64,000 nucleotides of DNA from Paraburkholderia ultramafica (lineage in GTDB: Bacteria; Pseudomonadota; Gammaproteobacteria; Burkholderiales; Burkholderiaceae), in contig NZ_CADIKK010000003.1 in assembly GCF_902859915.1 (NCBI RefSeq), positions 1-64,000 of the forward strand, written 5' to 3'. Shown piece after piece: positions 8,922 through 16,035 of this stretch (positions are counted from its first letter, which is position 1; the number at the start of each line of letters is the position of its first letter). The position numbers and the translations under genes are program-made. The notes below the pieces were generated by a model that saw only the letters and a list, made by a program, of their open reading frames with translations, did not search any database and was not told the DNA's origin.

Positions 8922-8950
8922 CCACAGTATTCGGATAGAACTTTCCTGCC

Positions 8951-9901
8951 ATGAATCAACTCGACCAACTTAAGCAGTACACGACGGTCGTTGCCGATAC
9001 CGGCAACTTCCTTGAACTGAACCAGTTCACTCCGCGAGACGCAACTACCAACCCGTCGCTGATCCTGAAGGCGGTCAAGGATTCGAAGTACGCTCCGCTG
9101 CTGGCACACGTCGTCAACCGGAGCAAAGGACGGTCGCATGCCGAGGTGGTCGATGCGGTGCTAGTCCGGTTCGGGCTGGAAATTCTCGGAATCGTACCGG
9201 GACGCGTGTCGACGGAAATCGATGCGCGGCTCAGCTTTGACACGCAGGCGACGATCGAACGGGCTCATCGGATTATTGGGTCGTATGAAGTCGCGGGCAT
9301 TGATCGCGAGCGGGTACTGATCAAGATCGCCGCGACATGGGAAGGCATTCAGGCTGCCTGGCTCCTCGAGCGCGACGGCGTCCACTGCAACATCACGCTC
9401 CTGTTCGCGCTCTGCCAGGCGGTCGCGTGTGCTCATGCTGGCGTCCGTCTGATTTCTCCGTTCGTTGGCCGCATCTATGACTGGCACAAGGCCAGTGAGA
9501 AGGGAAATTGGGACGAAGAGGCCAACGCCGGAAGCAATGACCCGGGTGTGCGGTCGGTTGCGACGATATACAAGTATTACAAGCGCTTCGGCATTCAAAC
9601 CGAGGTGATGGGCGCGAGCTTCCGCAATACAGGGCAGATTCTAGCGCTGGCAGGCTGCGATCTGTTGACGATCAGCCCGGACTTGCTTGCCGCACTGAAG
9701 TCGTCGACGGAACCGGTCGAGCGGATGCTGGCGAGCGCGGAAGACTGTAATGAGCCAGCCGAACAGCCCGAATACTCGGAAGCGCAGTTCCGCTATCTCC
9801 TCAGCGAAGATGCGATGGCAACCGAAAAGCTCGCCGAAGGCATCCGGGGTTTTGCAAGGGATGCTGCTGCTCTCGATAGCCTGATCGATGGTTTGCGTTG
9901 A
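8951..9901 (+). CDS. tal: Transaldolase
   Basis: This 316-aa protein matches the usual length of class I transaldolases. The Schiff-base lysine is Lys125 in [12 protein letters not shown], and the N-terminal VADTGNF, TTNPSLI and the [12 protein letters not shown] phosphate-site segment are all present. It moves a dihydroxyacetone unit between sedoheptulose 7-phosphate and glyceraldehyde 3-phosphate in the non-oxidative pentose phosphate pathway. It ends the operon 29 nt after the kinase. A dedicated copy suggests that carbon from the imported sugar enters at the pentose/hexose phosphate level. As this gene looks accessory, a separate housekeeping copy probably exists elsewhere. Confidence 0.94.
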   Translation: MNQLDQLKQYTTVVADTGNFLELNQFTPRDATTNPSLILKAVKDSKYAPLLAHVVNRSKGRSHAEVVDAVLVRFGLEILGIVPGRVSTEIDARLSFDTQATIERAHRIIGSYEVAGIDRERVLIKIAATWEGIQAAWLLERDGVHCNITLLFALCQAVACAHAGVRLISPFVGRIYDWHKASEKGNWDEEANAGSNDPGVRSVATIYKYYKRFGIQTEVMGASFRNTGQILALAGCDLLTISPDLLAALKSSTEPVERMLASAEDCNEPAEQPEYSEAQFRYLLSEDAMATEKLAEGIRGFARDAAALDSLIDGLR

Positions 9902-10169
9902 GTAGTGGTCGCAACGCGACTTCGAAACGACTCAGCCTCGTAGCCTACCGGAACGCGGTTATCGGCGATGAGTGCGGCGGGCTGCGCGAGCCACGTCGGA
10001 TGGTGACTTTCGCCTTAGCCGACTGATCAATAGCTTAATGCCGGAGTCGGAAATTCTTCGCGGATCTACCCAAATTCAGCACGCTATACCTCCGGCAAAT
10101 GCTGGTCATCGTAAGCGGCTCGCGCCGGCCGTTATAGACGGTGACTGAGAGGGACGCCCAGGTGATGCC
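9902..10169. other. Intergenic DNA behind the transaldolase gene
   Basis: No convincing gene lies here. Short ORFs read in low-complexity or IS-like ways. The stretch leads into insertion-sequence remnants and marks the end of the sugar operon. No clear rho-independent terminator was found. Confidence 0.4.
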
Positions 10170-10223
10170 CATCATCTCCTCAAGATTGCGAAGACTCAGC
10201 GAGTAGGCCACATACCACCGCAC
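10170..10223 (-). pseudogene. Scrap of an IS6-family transposase
   Basis: The minus strand encodes RWYVAYSLSLRNLEEMMGI. This matches the helix-turn-helix region of IS6-type transposases (pattern VRWY-x-AY-x-LS-x-R-x-LEEMM). Sequence on both sides is not recognisable as transposase, so only about 18 codons remain. Confidence 0.5.
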
Positions 10224-10292
10224 GCGCAGCGTGCATTACGTCCAGCGGAGGTATTGTCAAGTTGGTGCTGGGGTCGACGAATATAATTGGGC

Positions 10293-10661
10293 ATGAAGAA
10301 AGCTTCCGTCTCCGTTCTGCCATCGGGCGAGGCGCCGATTTCGTTCAAGGGCTATCGATTTCCGCCGGACATCATCAGCTACGCAGTGTGGCTGTACTAC
10401 CGGTTCCCGCTCAGCCTGCGCATGGTCGAGGAGATGCTGGCGGCACGGGGCATCGAGCTTACCTATGAAACGGTACGGTGCTGGGCGACGAAGTTCGGTC
10501 TGGCGATCGCCCGGCGCATTCGTTCGACAGCGCCGGGTCGCGGCGACAAGTAGCACCTGGATGAGGTGGTCGTGACGATCAACGGCAGGAAGCATTGGCT
10601 GTGGCGGGCCGTCGATCAGCACGGCGCAGTGCTCGGTTCATGGACAGGTTTCGAATCAGGT
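10293..10661 (+). pseudogene. IS6-family transposase, 5' part with a nonsense mutation
   Basis: The frame starting at the ATG gives an IS6-type N-terminus: ISFKGYRFPPDII, then LSLRMVEEMLAARGIELTY. It then runs into a TAG at 10551-10553, where the family has Trp in a KWHLDEV motif. After the stop the same frame continues as HLDEVVV and GRKHWLWRAVDQHGAVL, the first DDE segment. Homology then ends abruptly at a short direct repeat (CAGGTTTCGAATC-like, near 10644-10670). Later DDE residues are missing. It cannot make an active transposase. Confidence 0.75.
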
Positions 10662-10699
10662 TTCGAATCTGTTCATGGCGTGCCGTTACAACCGGAACG

Positions 10700-10823
10700 C
10701 GCAGCGCGCAGCGCAAACGCGAGGCGCGTGCCCGAGCAGCACCCTCATAGCGCGCTGAAGTACCGCTCGCCACGTGCGTTCAGGCGCAAGGCCGATTTAT
10801 CAACTCAAGTGTGAGGCGGTGTC
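10700..10823 (+). pseudogene. Probable 3' end of a second transposase
   Basis: In the frame ending at the TGA near 10823 the protein reads HPHSALKYRSPRAFRRKADL. This is the kind of C-terminus seen in IS3-type integrase-domain transposases (HSALxYRSPxxF). It joins directly to the IS6 remnant, so the locus is a mosaic of at least two elements. The family assignment is tentative because only about 35 codons survive. Confidence 0.4.
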
Positions 10824-11048
10824 CGGAGGTACAGGGGCAAATCCAAAGCTCGGCGGACCAGCACGCATAGTTGCGGCACTCTGCCTGAGCCTCTCCTGTT
10901 GCTTGTCGAATTGCATCGCATCTCCAATCGCGGTTTCCCGGGGCGGTTTCAAGGGTGAAGCGCAACAGCGAGATTAGTGTTTAGAGGTTTGAGGTTGATT
11001 TGCTGATACGAGGGTCGCCCCTTTCGAACAAAGCCGTCCTGTTATCGC

Positions 11049-11369
11049 TCAGTATGCGCCGAAGATCCGGTCGAGCGCCGCGAGGATGGCCTCACGTCGA
11101 TCTGAAAGGGAACCGATGCACTTGCCGAGAGCGTTCAACGGGACCGCGCTCATGCCAGGCGTATCAAGGAAACATTCTTCGCCGTTGACTTCGAAAATGG
11201 GAAGCAGGTCGGATGGTTTGCCGGAGAAGCCGAGATGTCGGACAGGTCGCAGAGGAATCACGATGCGCGTCGGTAGAATACCGACATGGGTGCTTTGCAC
11301 GTCGAGCAGGTAAGGTGCAAGTTTGCGCGTCTCAATGTCGGGGTTCGTGTAGAGATCAAACCGGCCCAT
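11049..11369 (-). CDS. ccdB: CcdB-family toxin (DNA gyrase inhibitor type)
   Basis: This 106-aa protein has the CcdB fold pattern: FDLYTNPDIETRKLAPYLLDVQS at the N-terminus, then TRIVIPLRP and a central segment LLPIFEVNGEECFLDTPGMSAVP. CcdB toxins poison DNA gyrase at the GyrA dimer interface. Its ATG overlaps the ccdA stop by one base (TAATG), the usual coupling of antitoxin and toxin. The C-terminus ends DRIFGAY and lacks the terminal Trp-Gly-Ile that F-plasmid CcdB needs for gyrase poisoning, so its toxicity is uncertain. The intact module lies among IS remnants in the accessory region, where it could help hold the segment. Confidence 0.88.
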   Translation of the reverse strand: MGRFDLYTNPDIETRKLAPYLLDVQSTHVGILPTRIVIPLRPVRHLGFSGKPSDLLPIFEVNGEECFLDTPGMSAVPLNALGKCIGSLSDRREAILAALDRIFGAY

Positions 11370-11611
11370 TAAAACGTCCTGTATTTCGCGAGCGGAAGCC
11401 CGTCGCGATCGACCATCGCAGTGTAAGCGGCGACCAACTGGGCGTTATCATCCGCCCAACGGCGCGCCTCTGCCTCCTGGATTTCTTCGCGCACGCCGCG
11501 CTCGCTCGCCCGCGAAAGATTAATACCAAGCTGCTTGGCCCGCTCCAGCACCTCAGGCGGCAAGGTGACGTTGGTGGATTTACGCGGTCGAACTTCGAGT
11601 GATTTGCCCAT
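11369..11611 (-). CDS. ccdA: CcdA-family antitoxin
   Basis: This 80-aa protein has an N-terminal ribbon-helix-helix part (KSTNVTLPPEVLERAKQLG, then INLSRASERGV) and a C-terminal toxin-wrapping tail ending DGLPLAKYRTF. The domain order is that of CcdA: DNA-binding autoregulator, then CcdB-neutralising peptide. The frame is open to 11653, but the ATG at 11611 has a GGAG six bases upstream and gives the usual length. It precedes ccdB with a 1-nt overlap. A palindrome over its promoter is a likely autoregulatory operator. Confidence 0.88.
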   Translation of the reverse strand: MGKSLEVRPRKSTNVTLPPEVLERAKQLGINLSRASERGVREEIQEAEARRWADDNAQLVAAYTAMVDRDGLPLAKYRTF

Positions 11612-11634
11612 GTGCGGCTCCATGTTGCATACCA

Positions 11635-11669
11635 TGTGCATTATGATGCACAAGTTCGACGGATCGCAA
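11635..11669 (-). promoter_or_regulatory. ccdAB promoter with overlapping palindromic operator
   Basis: Read on the minus strand there is a -35-like TTGCGA (11669-11664), an 18-bp spacer and a -10-like CATAAT (11645-11640). An 18-nt palindrome with perfect 7-bp arms, TGTGCAT-N4-ATGCACA (11635-11652), covers the -10. It lies just upstream of the ccdA start, where CcdA-CcdB complexes normally bind to repress their own operon. The assignment is by position and symmetry. Confidence 0.6.
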
Positions 11670-11702
11670 GTGTGTTGGCTGGTGTGTAGAAGCTAAGTTG
11701 TA

Positions 11703-12032
11703 ATGTCCGCTTTTTCGCAGCGTAAGCTGACCGGCCGCCGGCGATCCGGCGCGGGAGGCTTTGATGGCTGCGATGCGCCGGCCATCCTGAATAATGGCAC
11801 CGTCGTCCGACTTGATGAGATTGAAGGCTGGATGCCGTTGAGCCCGCGCATGCTGACGGATATCAGCCAGACCGGATCGGGTTCGAAGTGGGAATGCCGG
11901 GATGACATCAGCAGCGCCCAACTAGAAGATATCAATCGTCGGTTAATTCTAAATGCGGAAAGGTCGGTGTATTTCAGCAGCGCAAACCAGCGTACGAAGT
12001 ACCTTAATCGGATGGCGGCGTTGAGGGCGTAA
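11703..12032 (+). CDS. Small ORF of unknown function
   Basis: A 109-aa ORF with no recognised domain or signal peptide. It contains KLTGRRRSGAGGFDGCDAP near the start and a mixed polar composition after. The sequence just before it (TGTCCGCTTTTTCGCA at about 11703-11718) resembles the ends of some insertion sequences, so this may be flanking or internal debris of a lost IS rather than a gene. Overlapping minus-strand ORFs are equally unconvincing. Confidence 0.2.
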   Translation: MSAFSQRKLTGRRRSGAGGFDGCDAPAILNNGTVVRLDEIEGWMPLSPRMLTDISQTGSGSKWECRDDISSAQLEDINRRLILNAERSVYFSSANQRTKYLNRMAALRA

Positions 12033-12430
12033 TGTTCGAATTTGCCGACGATTCGATTGGTCGGATACCGCTTCCGCCGCCTTAGAGTATCGAAAGGGTG
12101 ATTGAGCCGTCATGCCAGGGGGCGAACGCTCAGCAGACTGCGGAAATCGGGCCGGACTGAAGATGAACTGGCAATCGAGTCCACCCTTACTTCGCGGCCT
12201 GACCTCCCGGTGTTGTCTTATCGCGACATCGTCGGCCGGTTGTCGAGAGGAAGCAGCGGGCCTGATGGCGTTTTGTTCCTCACTTTGGCTTTGACCGATC
12301 GTCGGAGTGAGATGAAGAAATTCCACAATATGGGAAAACTGTGATTGGACGAAGTTGGGGGTGAGAGTAGGGGTGGCCTCAGATTCCTAAGTTGGAAGTC
12401 AAACCCAGCAAGGGTTTGCAGTCGACGCCA
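12033..12430. other. Accessory intergenic DNA, no gene seen
   Basis: Only short, mutually overlapping ORFs occur here and none has a recognisable domain or good start. The composition is mixed. It lies between the toxin-antitoxin module and the tRNA-like end described next. Confidence 0.4.
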
Positions 12431-12450
12431 TTCCCCCTCCGTCTCCGCCA
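12431..12450 (+). other. tRNA 3'-end-like sequence, possible island attachment site
   Basis: TTCCCCCTCCGTCTCCGCCA looks like the T-arm/acceptor end of a serine-type tRNA with an encoded CCA, but no tRNA body precedes it. It is followed 12 bp later by a strong terminator of the kind found behind tRNA genes. This is what remains on the distal side when an integrase inserts an element into a tRNA 3' end. It coincides with the change from lower-GC accessory genes to high-GC core genes. No integrase gene is in the window. Confidence 0.4.
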
Positions 12451-12461
12451 GCAATGGTGGC

Positions 12462-12500
12462 AAACCCCGCAGAGTCCAGGCTCTGCGGGGTTTTGTTTTT
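12462..12500 (+). terminator. Strong rho-independent terminator
   Basis: A 13-bp perfect stem (AAACCCCGCAGAG pairing with CTCTGCGGGGTTT) with a 6-nt loop is followed by a T-rich tract. It directly follows the tRNA-like 3' end and would have served that lost or displaced tRNA gene. Confidence 0.85.
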
Positions 12501-12918
12501 TTCGGCCCTGATTCAGCGTGGTTTCGCGTCGATGCGTTGCGCGCTTGAACAAGTTCGTTCGCAGTGAATCCAATAGATCGCCGATGTGTGGCGACCGCAA
12601 TTTCAGAAGAAGCGTGTCGGTACGCTCCGATGTGCAATCGGAGCGGCCGCGCTGCTGCATCGGCGATGCTTGTGTGTGTCTCCAGCGATAAAATTGCGAC
12701 GAGGAATGCACTCTGCACATCAGGCATGTGTGTGCGCCTCACTCACTTCGATTACAGGCTGGCGCCGTTTTCACCGGAATGCGCTCGCATGTAACCAGAC
12801 GTTACGTAGCCCGCGGCGGTGCGATCTTGTGCATTAGTTATTACAAGCTTGAAATACGCGGTGAGCCGCCTTGCGCTATATTTCCGCCAACAAAACACAT
12901 TCTTCCAAAGGATGATCA
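12501..12918. other. Intergenic region upstream of the PXPV gene
   Basis: There are about 400 bp without a convincing gene. ORFs on both strands overlap one another and lack recognisable domains. The last 100 bp are more AT-rich and presumably hold the promoter of the PXPV gene. AAAGGA at 12908-12913 is its ribosome-binding site. Confidence 0.4.
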
Positions 12919-13266
12919 ATGAAGTCCACTCGTCTTGTTCCACTTCTGATCGGGGTTTTGACGTTGGCTGCATCGGGTGCTGCAATGGCCGGAGGGCTGA
13001 ACGTCGGGGTTAATATCGGCATTCCCGCGCCGGTCTATGTTGCGCCGGCTCCGGTCTACGCACCGCCGCCACCGCCTCCGCCGCCGGTCGTCTATCAACC
13101 GGCTCCCGTGTACTACGGCGGCCCGGCGATCGTGGTCGGCTGGCATGGCGACCGCTACTGGGACGGCCGTCGCTACTGGGCGCGCGATGATTGGTATCGC
13201 CATCGTCCCCCGGGCCACAGCGACTATGGCCGCTATCACTACGACAATCATCGTGGCTGGCATTAA
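12919..13266 (+). CDS. PXPV-repeat exported protein
   Basis: A 115-aa secreted or outer-layer protein. It has a Sec signal peptide (MKSTRLVPLLIGVLTLAASG, likely cut after AMA near residue 25). A repeat region follows with P-x-P-V units (PAPVYVAPAPVYAPPPPP, then PPVVYQPAPVYYGG), and the tail is rich in Tyr, Trp, Arg and His (DRYWDGRRYWARDDWYRHRPP). Small proteins of this kind are common in Burkholderiaceae and their function is unknown. It stands alone with its own ribosome-binding site and terminator. Confidence 0.8.
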   Translation: MKSTRLVPLLIGVLTLAASGAAMAGGLNVGVNIGIPAPVYVAPAPVYAPPPPPPPPVVYQPAPVYYGGPAIVVGWHGDRYWDGRRYWARDDWYRHRPPGHSDYGRYHYDNHRGWH

Positions 13267-13302
13267 GCTGTAGAGCGCGATCAGGTTAGCGCCGCAGATT
13301 CA

Positions 13303-13332
13303 AAAAATACCGCCCGGAAGGGCGGTATTTTT
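13303..13332 (+). terminator. Terminator of the PXPV gene
   Basis: A hairpin with a 13-bp stem (AAAAATACCGCCC pairing with GGGCGGTATTTTT) and a GGAA tetraloop ends in a T run 36 bp after the stop codon. Its A-rich 5' arm may also let it act on the opposite strand for the fabI remnant. Confidence 0.88.
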
Positions 13333-13453
13333 ATGCCCGCCGCACATGGTCGGTACGCGAATGCAACGGTAGCGTCCGGAGCCACGCGCCTACGCCGCAG
13401 GCGTACTCATCATGCAGGCGCCTTCATCGCGAGGCAGCAGGCGCGCTCATCGC

Positions 13454-13863
13454 TCACTCGGCCACGGCAGCCATGCCGCCCACCACCGCACTGAAGCCGC
13501 TATCGACGTGCACGATTTGCGCCGTCACACCAGCCGCCAGATCCGACAGCAGGAACGCCGCGGTATTGCCCACCTGTTCGATCGTCACGTTGCGCTTGAG
13601 CGGCGCGTTCTGTTCGACGAATTCGAGAATCTTGCCGAAGCCTTTGATGCCGCTCGCGGCTAGCGTCTTGATCGGTCCCGCTGAAATACCGTTCTGCCGA
13701 ACTCGGTGGCGAATTCGGTGATGCGGTCCTTGAAACGCTCGCCGACGTAGGTGAACGCCAACTCGGCGCCTTCGCGCTTGCAGGCTTGCGCGATGCCGTA
13801 CGCAATCGAACGGTTCGACAACAAGCCGGTCAGCAGGATGCGTTTGCCAGCGAGGAAGCCCAT
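13454..13863 (-). pseudogene. fabI: Enoyl-ACP reductase (FabI) with an internal out-of-frame deletion
   Basis: The N-terminus is intact: [27 protein letters not shown] and [18 protein letters not shown]. The C-terminus is intact in another frame: [37 protein letters not shown] and [13 protein letters not shown]. About 130 residues between them, roughly 55 to 190 of a 260-aa enzyme, are missing, including the catalytic Tyr-x6-Lys. The join near 13690-13700 also shifts frame, so translation from the normal start ends early. FabI reduces enoyl-ACP in fatty-acid elongation and is normally needed unless FabV, FabK or another FabI is present. Either the strain has another reductase or the deletion is an assembly error. 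Confidence 0.88.
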
Positions 13864-13988
13864 GAAATCTCCTGAACGCTCTGCGCGCCGCGCACACGAA
13901 CGTCGCGCGAGATGGATGCGCGGACTGCGCGGATTAATTGGGTAGAATTCTCTCACATTGCCATTGCCCACTGACCAACAAGGCCCCT

Positions 13989-15974
13989 ATGACGACTGGC
14001 TCGCGACGGGTTCAAACGCCGGTTGCATTTCGATGCAGCGTGATTCACGGACTCTCGCGTGCCGGTCTGGCAGTTGTGCCGCGTGCATGGCGCTCGGCGC
14101 GCGCCGTCGCGACAGCCTGCATGCTAGCCATGGCCGGTTTGCTCGCGGCGCCGCAAGCGCATGCGGTCCACGCCATCGCGCAATACGGCGAGCCGAAATA
14201 TCCGGCTGATTTCAAGCACTTCGACTACGTCAACCCGGATGCGCCGAAGGGCGGCACGCTGGTGCTGGCTAACCCAAGCCGTCTCACGAGCTTCGACAAA
14301 TTCAATCCGTTTACGCTGCGCGGCAATACGGCGCCCGGTGTGGACCTGCTGTTCGAAAGCCTGACCATCGGCAGCAGCGACGAGGTCGCGTCCGCGTACG
14401 GGCTGCTCGCCGACGACATCAACATCGCGCCGGACGGCTTGTCGGTGACCTTCCGCATCAACCCGCGCGCGCGCTTTTCGAACGGCGATCCGGTCACCGC
14501 CGACGACGTCAAGTTCTCCCTCGACACGCTGAAGAGCCCGCAGGCCGCACCGCAATTCGCGTCGATCTTCAGCGAGATCAAGCGCGCGGTGGTGGTCGAT
14601 CCGCACACGGTGCGCTTCGAGTTTCGCCAGCGCAATCGCGAACTGCCGCTGCTCGCGGGCGGCATGCCGGTGTTTTCGCGCAAGTGGGGGATGAGGCCGG
14701 ACGGCAGCCGCATTCCGTTCGACCAGATCGCGTTCGAAAAGCCGATCGGCAGCGGCCCTTATCTGATCGAACGGTACGACAACGGCCGCACGATCACGTA
14801 TCGGCGCGATCCGAATTACTGGGGTGCGGAGCTGCCGGTGCGCGTCGGCATGAACAACTTCGATCGCATCGTCTACAAGCTGTATTCGGATAGCACGGCG
14901 CGGCTCGAGGCGTTCAAGGCCGGTGAGTACGATGTGCTGGTCGAGTATGTTGCGCGCAACTGGGTGCGGCGCGACGTCGGCAAGAAGTTCGACAGCGGCG
15001 AACTGATCAAGCGTGAATTTTCGCAACACAACGGCACCGGCATGCAGGGCTTCTTCCTGAACACGCGGCGGCCATTGTTCCAGGATGTACGGGTGCGCAA
15101 GGCGCTCGATCTCGCGCTCGATTTTCAGTGGCTGAACCGGCAGCTGTTCTTCAATCAGTACCACCGTATCGACAGTTTCTTCGCCAATACGGATTTGCAG
15201 GCGAAGGGCTTGCCAACACCTGGTGAGCTGGCGTTGCTCGAACCATGGCGGGCACAGCTCGACCCCGCCGTGTTCGGACCGCCGCCGAAGCAGCCGGATA
15301 CCGATCCGCCGGGCTCGCTGCGCGCCAATCTGCTGAAAGCGCGTGAGCTGTTGCAACAGGCCGGCTGGACCTATCGCGACGGCGCGTTGCGTAACGCCAA
15401 GGGCGAGCCGTTCCAGTTCGAGATTCTCGACGACTCCGGCTCGGCCGCGCAGATGGAGCCGATCGTCGCGACCTTCATCCGCAATTTGCAGAAGCTGGGC
15501 ATTACCGCGACGTTTCGCGTGTCGGATTACGCGGTCTATCAGAAGCGCCTCGATGCATTCGATTTCGACGTCACCACGATCCGCATGCCGGACGTGCAGG
15601 TGCCGGGCTCGGAGCAGATCCAGCGCTTCGGCAGCAAGGCCGCCGATACCACTGGCTCGGACAACATGATCGGGCTGAAGTCGCCGGTGGTCGATGCGGT
15701 TCTGAACGCGCTCGTGCATGCGCAGACGCGCGAGCAACTGGTCGACGCGACGCATGCGCTCGACCGCTTGCTGATGCATGGCTACTATGTCGTGCCGCAC
15801 TGGTACAGCGGCACGCATCGGGTGGCGTTCAAACGCGGCCTTGCGTGGCCGACAACCCTGCCGCTGTACTATGGCGCGGAAGGCTGGATCACGTCGATGT
15901 GGTGGTACGAGCAGCCGCAGACACAGCCACAAGCAGAGCCGCAACCGCCGCCGCAAACACAGCCGCACTCGTAG
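13989..15974 (+). CDS. yejA: Periplasmic peptide-binding protein, YejA-like (SBP family 5)
   Basis: A 661-aa extracellular solute-binding protein of the oligopeptide class. A long N-terminal extension leads into a signal peptide with hydrophobic core and a cut after AHA (LLAAPQAHA). The mature protein has YGEPKYPADFKHFDYVNPDAPKGG and LLFESLTIG, typical of YejA. It is the first gene of a four-gene run in yejABEF order. In enteric bacteria that transporter imports peptides, including microcin C. The tail (residues about 640-661) is Gln/Pro-rich and repetitive, an odd addition after the conserved end GWITSMWWYEQP. The frame is open 17 codons upstream, but the ATG at 13989 is preferred. Confidence 0.87.
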   Translation: MTTGSRRVQTPVAFRCSVIHGLSRAGLAVVPRAWRSARAVATACMLAMAGLLAAPQAHAVHAIAQYGEPKYPADFKHFDYVNPDAPKGGTLVLANPSRLTSFDKFNPFTLRGNTAPGVDLLFESLTIGSSDEVASAYGLLADDINIAPDGLSVTFRINPRARFSNGDPVTADDVKFSLDTLKSPQAAPQFASIFSEIKRAVVVDPHTVRFEFRQRNRELPLLAGGMPVFSRKWGMRPDGSRIPFDQIAFEKPIGSGPYLIERYDNGRTITYRRDPNYWGAELPVRVGMNNFDRIVYKLYSDSTARLEAFKAGEYDVLVEYVARNWVRRDVGKKFDSGELIKREFSQHNGTGMQGFFLNTRRPLFQDVRVRKALDLALDFQWLNRQLFFNQYHRIDSFFANTDLQAKGLPTPGELALLEPWRAQLDPAVFGPPPKQPDTDPPGSLRANLLKARELLQQAGWTYRDGALRNAKGEPFQFEILDDSGSAAQMEPIVATFIRNLQKLGITATFRVSDYAVYQKRLDAFDFDVTTIRMPDVQVPGSEQIQRFGSKAADTTGSDNMIGLKSPVVDAVLNALVHAQTREQLVDATHALDRLLMHGYYVVPHWYSGTHRVAFKRGLAWPTTLPLYYGAEGWITSMWWYEQPQTQPQAEPQPPPQTQPHS

Positions 15975-15990
15975 CCACAACCGCCGCCGC
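15905..15990 (+). repeat. Gln/Pro-coding short repeats at the yejA 3' end
   Basis: CAGCCGCAGACACAGCC-like units recur with small changes and continue past the stop codon at 15972-15974 (ACAACCGCCGCCGCG). This suggests slippage-driven growth of the tail. In-frame translation gives alternating Gln, Pro, Thr and Glu. Confidence 0.6.
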
Positions 15991-16035
15991 GCCAACGCGC
16001 GATTCATTCACCGCCTTCGCACCGGAACGCCGCCC

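Noticed and set aside
12102..12344. An 80-codon plus-strand ORF in the accessory gap
   Set aside because: No domain, overlapping ORFs in other frames, and no convincing ribosome-binding site.
12431..12450. A complete tRNA or tmRNA gene at this place
   Set aside because: No D arm, anticodon arm or T loop can be folded upstream; only the 3' end is tRNA-like.
14124..16007. A 627-codon minus-strand ORF opposite yejA
   Set aside because: It is a shadow created by G/C third positions; no domain or start signal is seen, and yejA is real.
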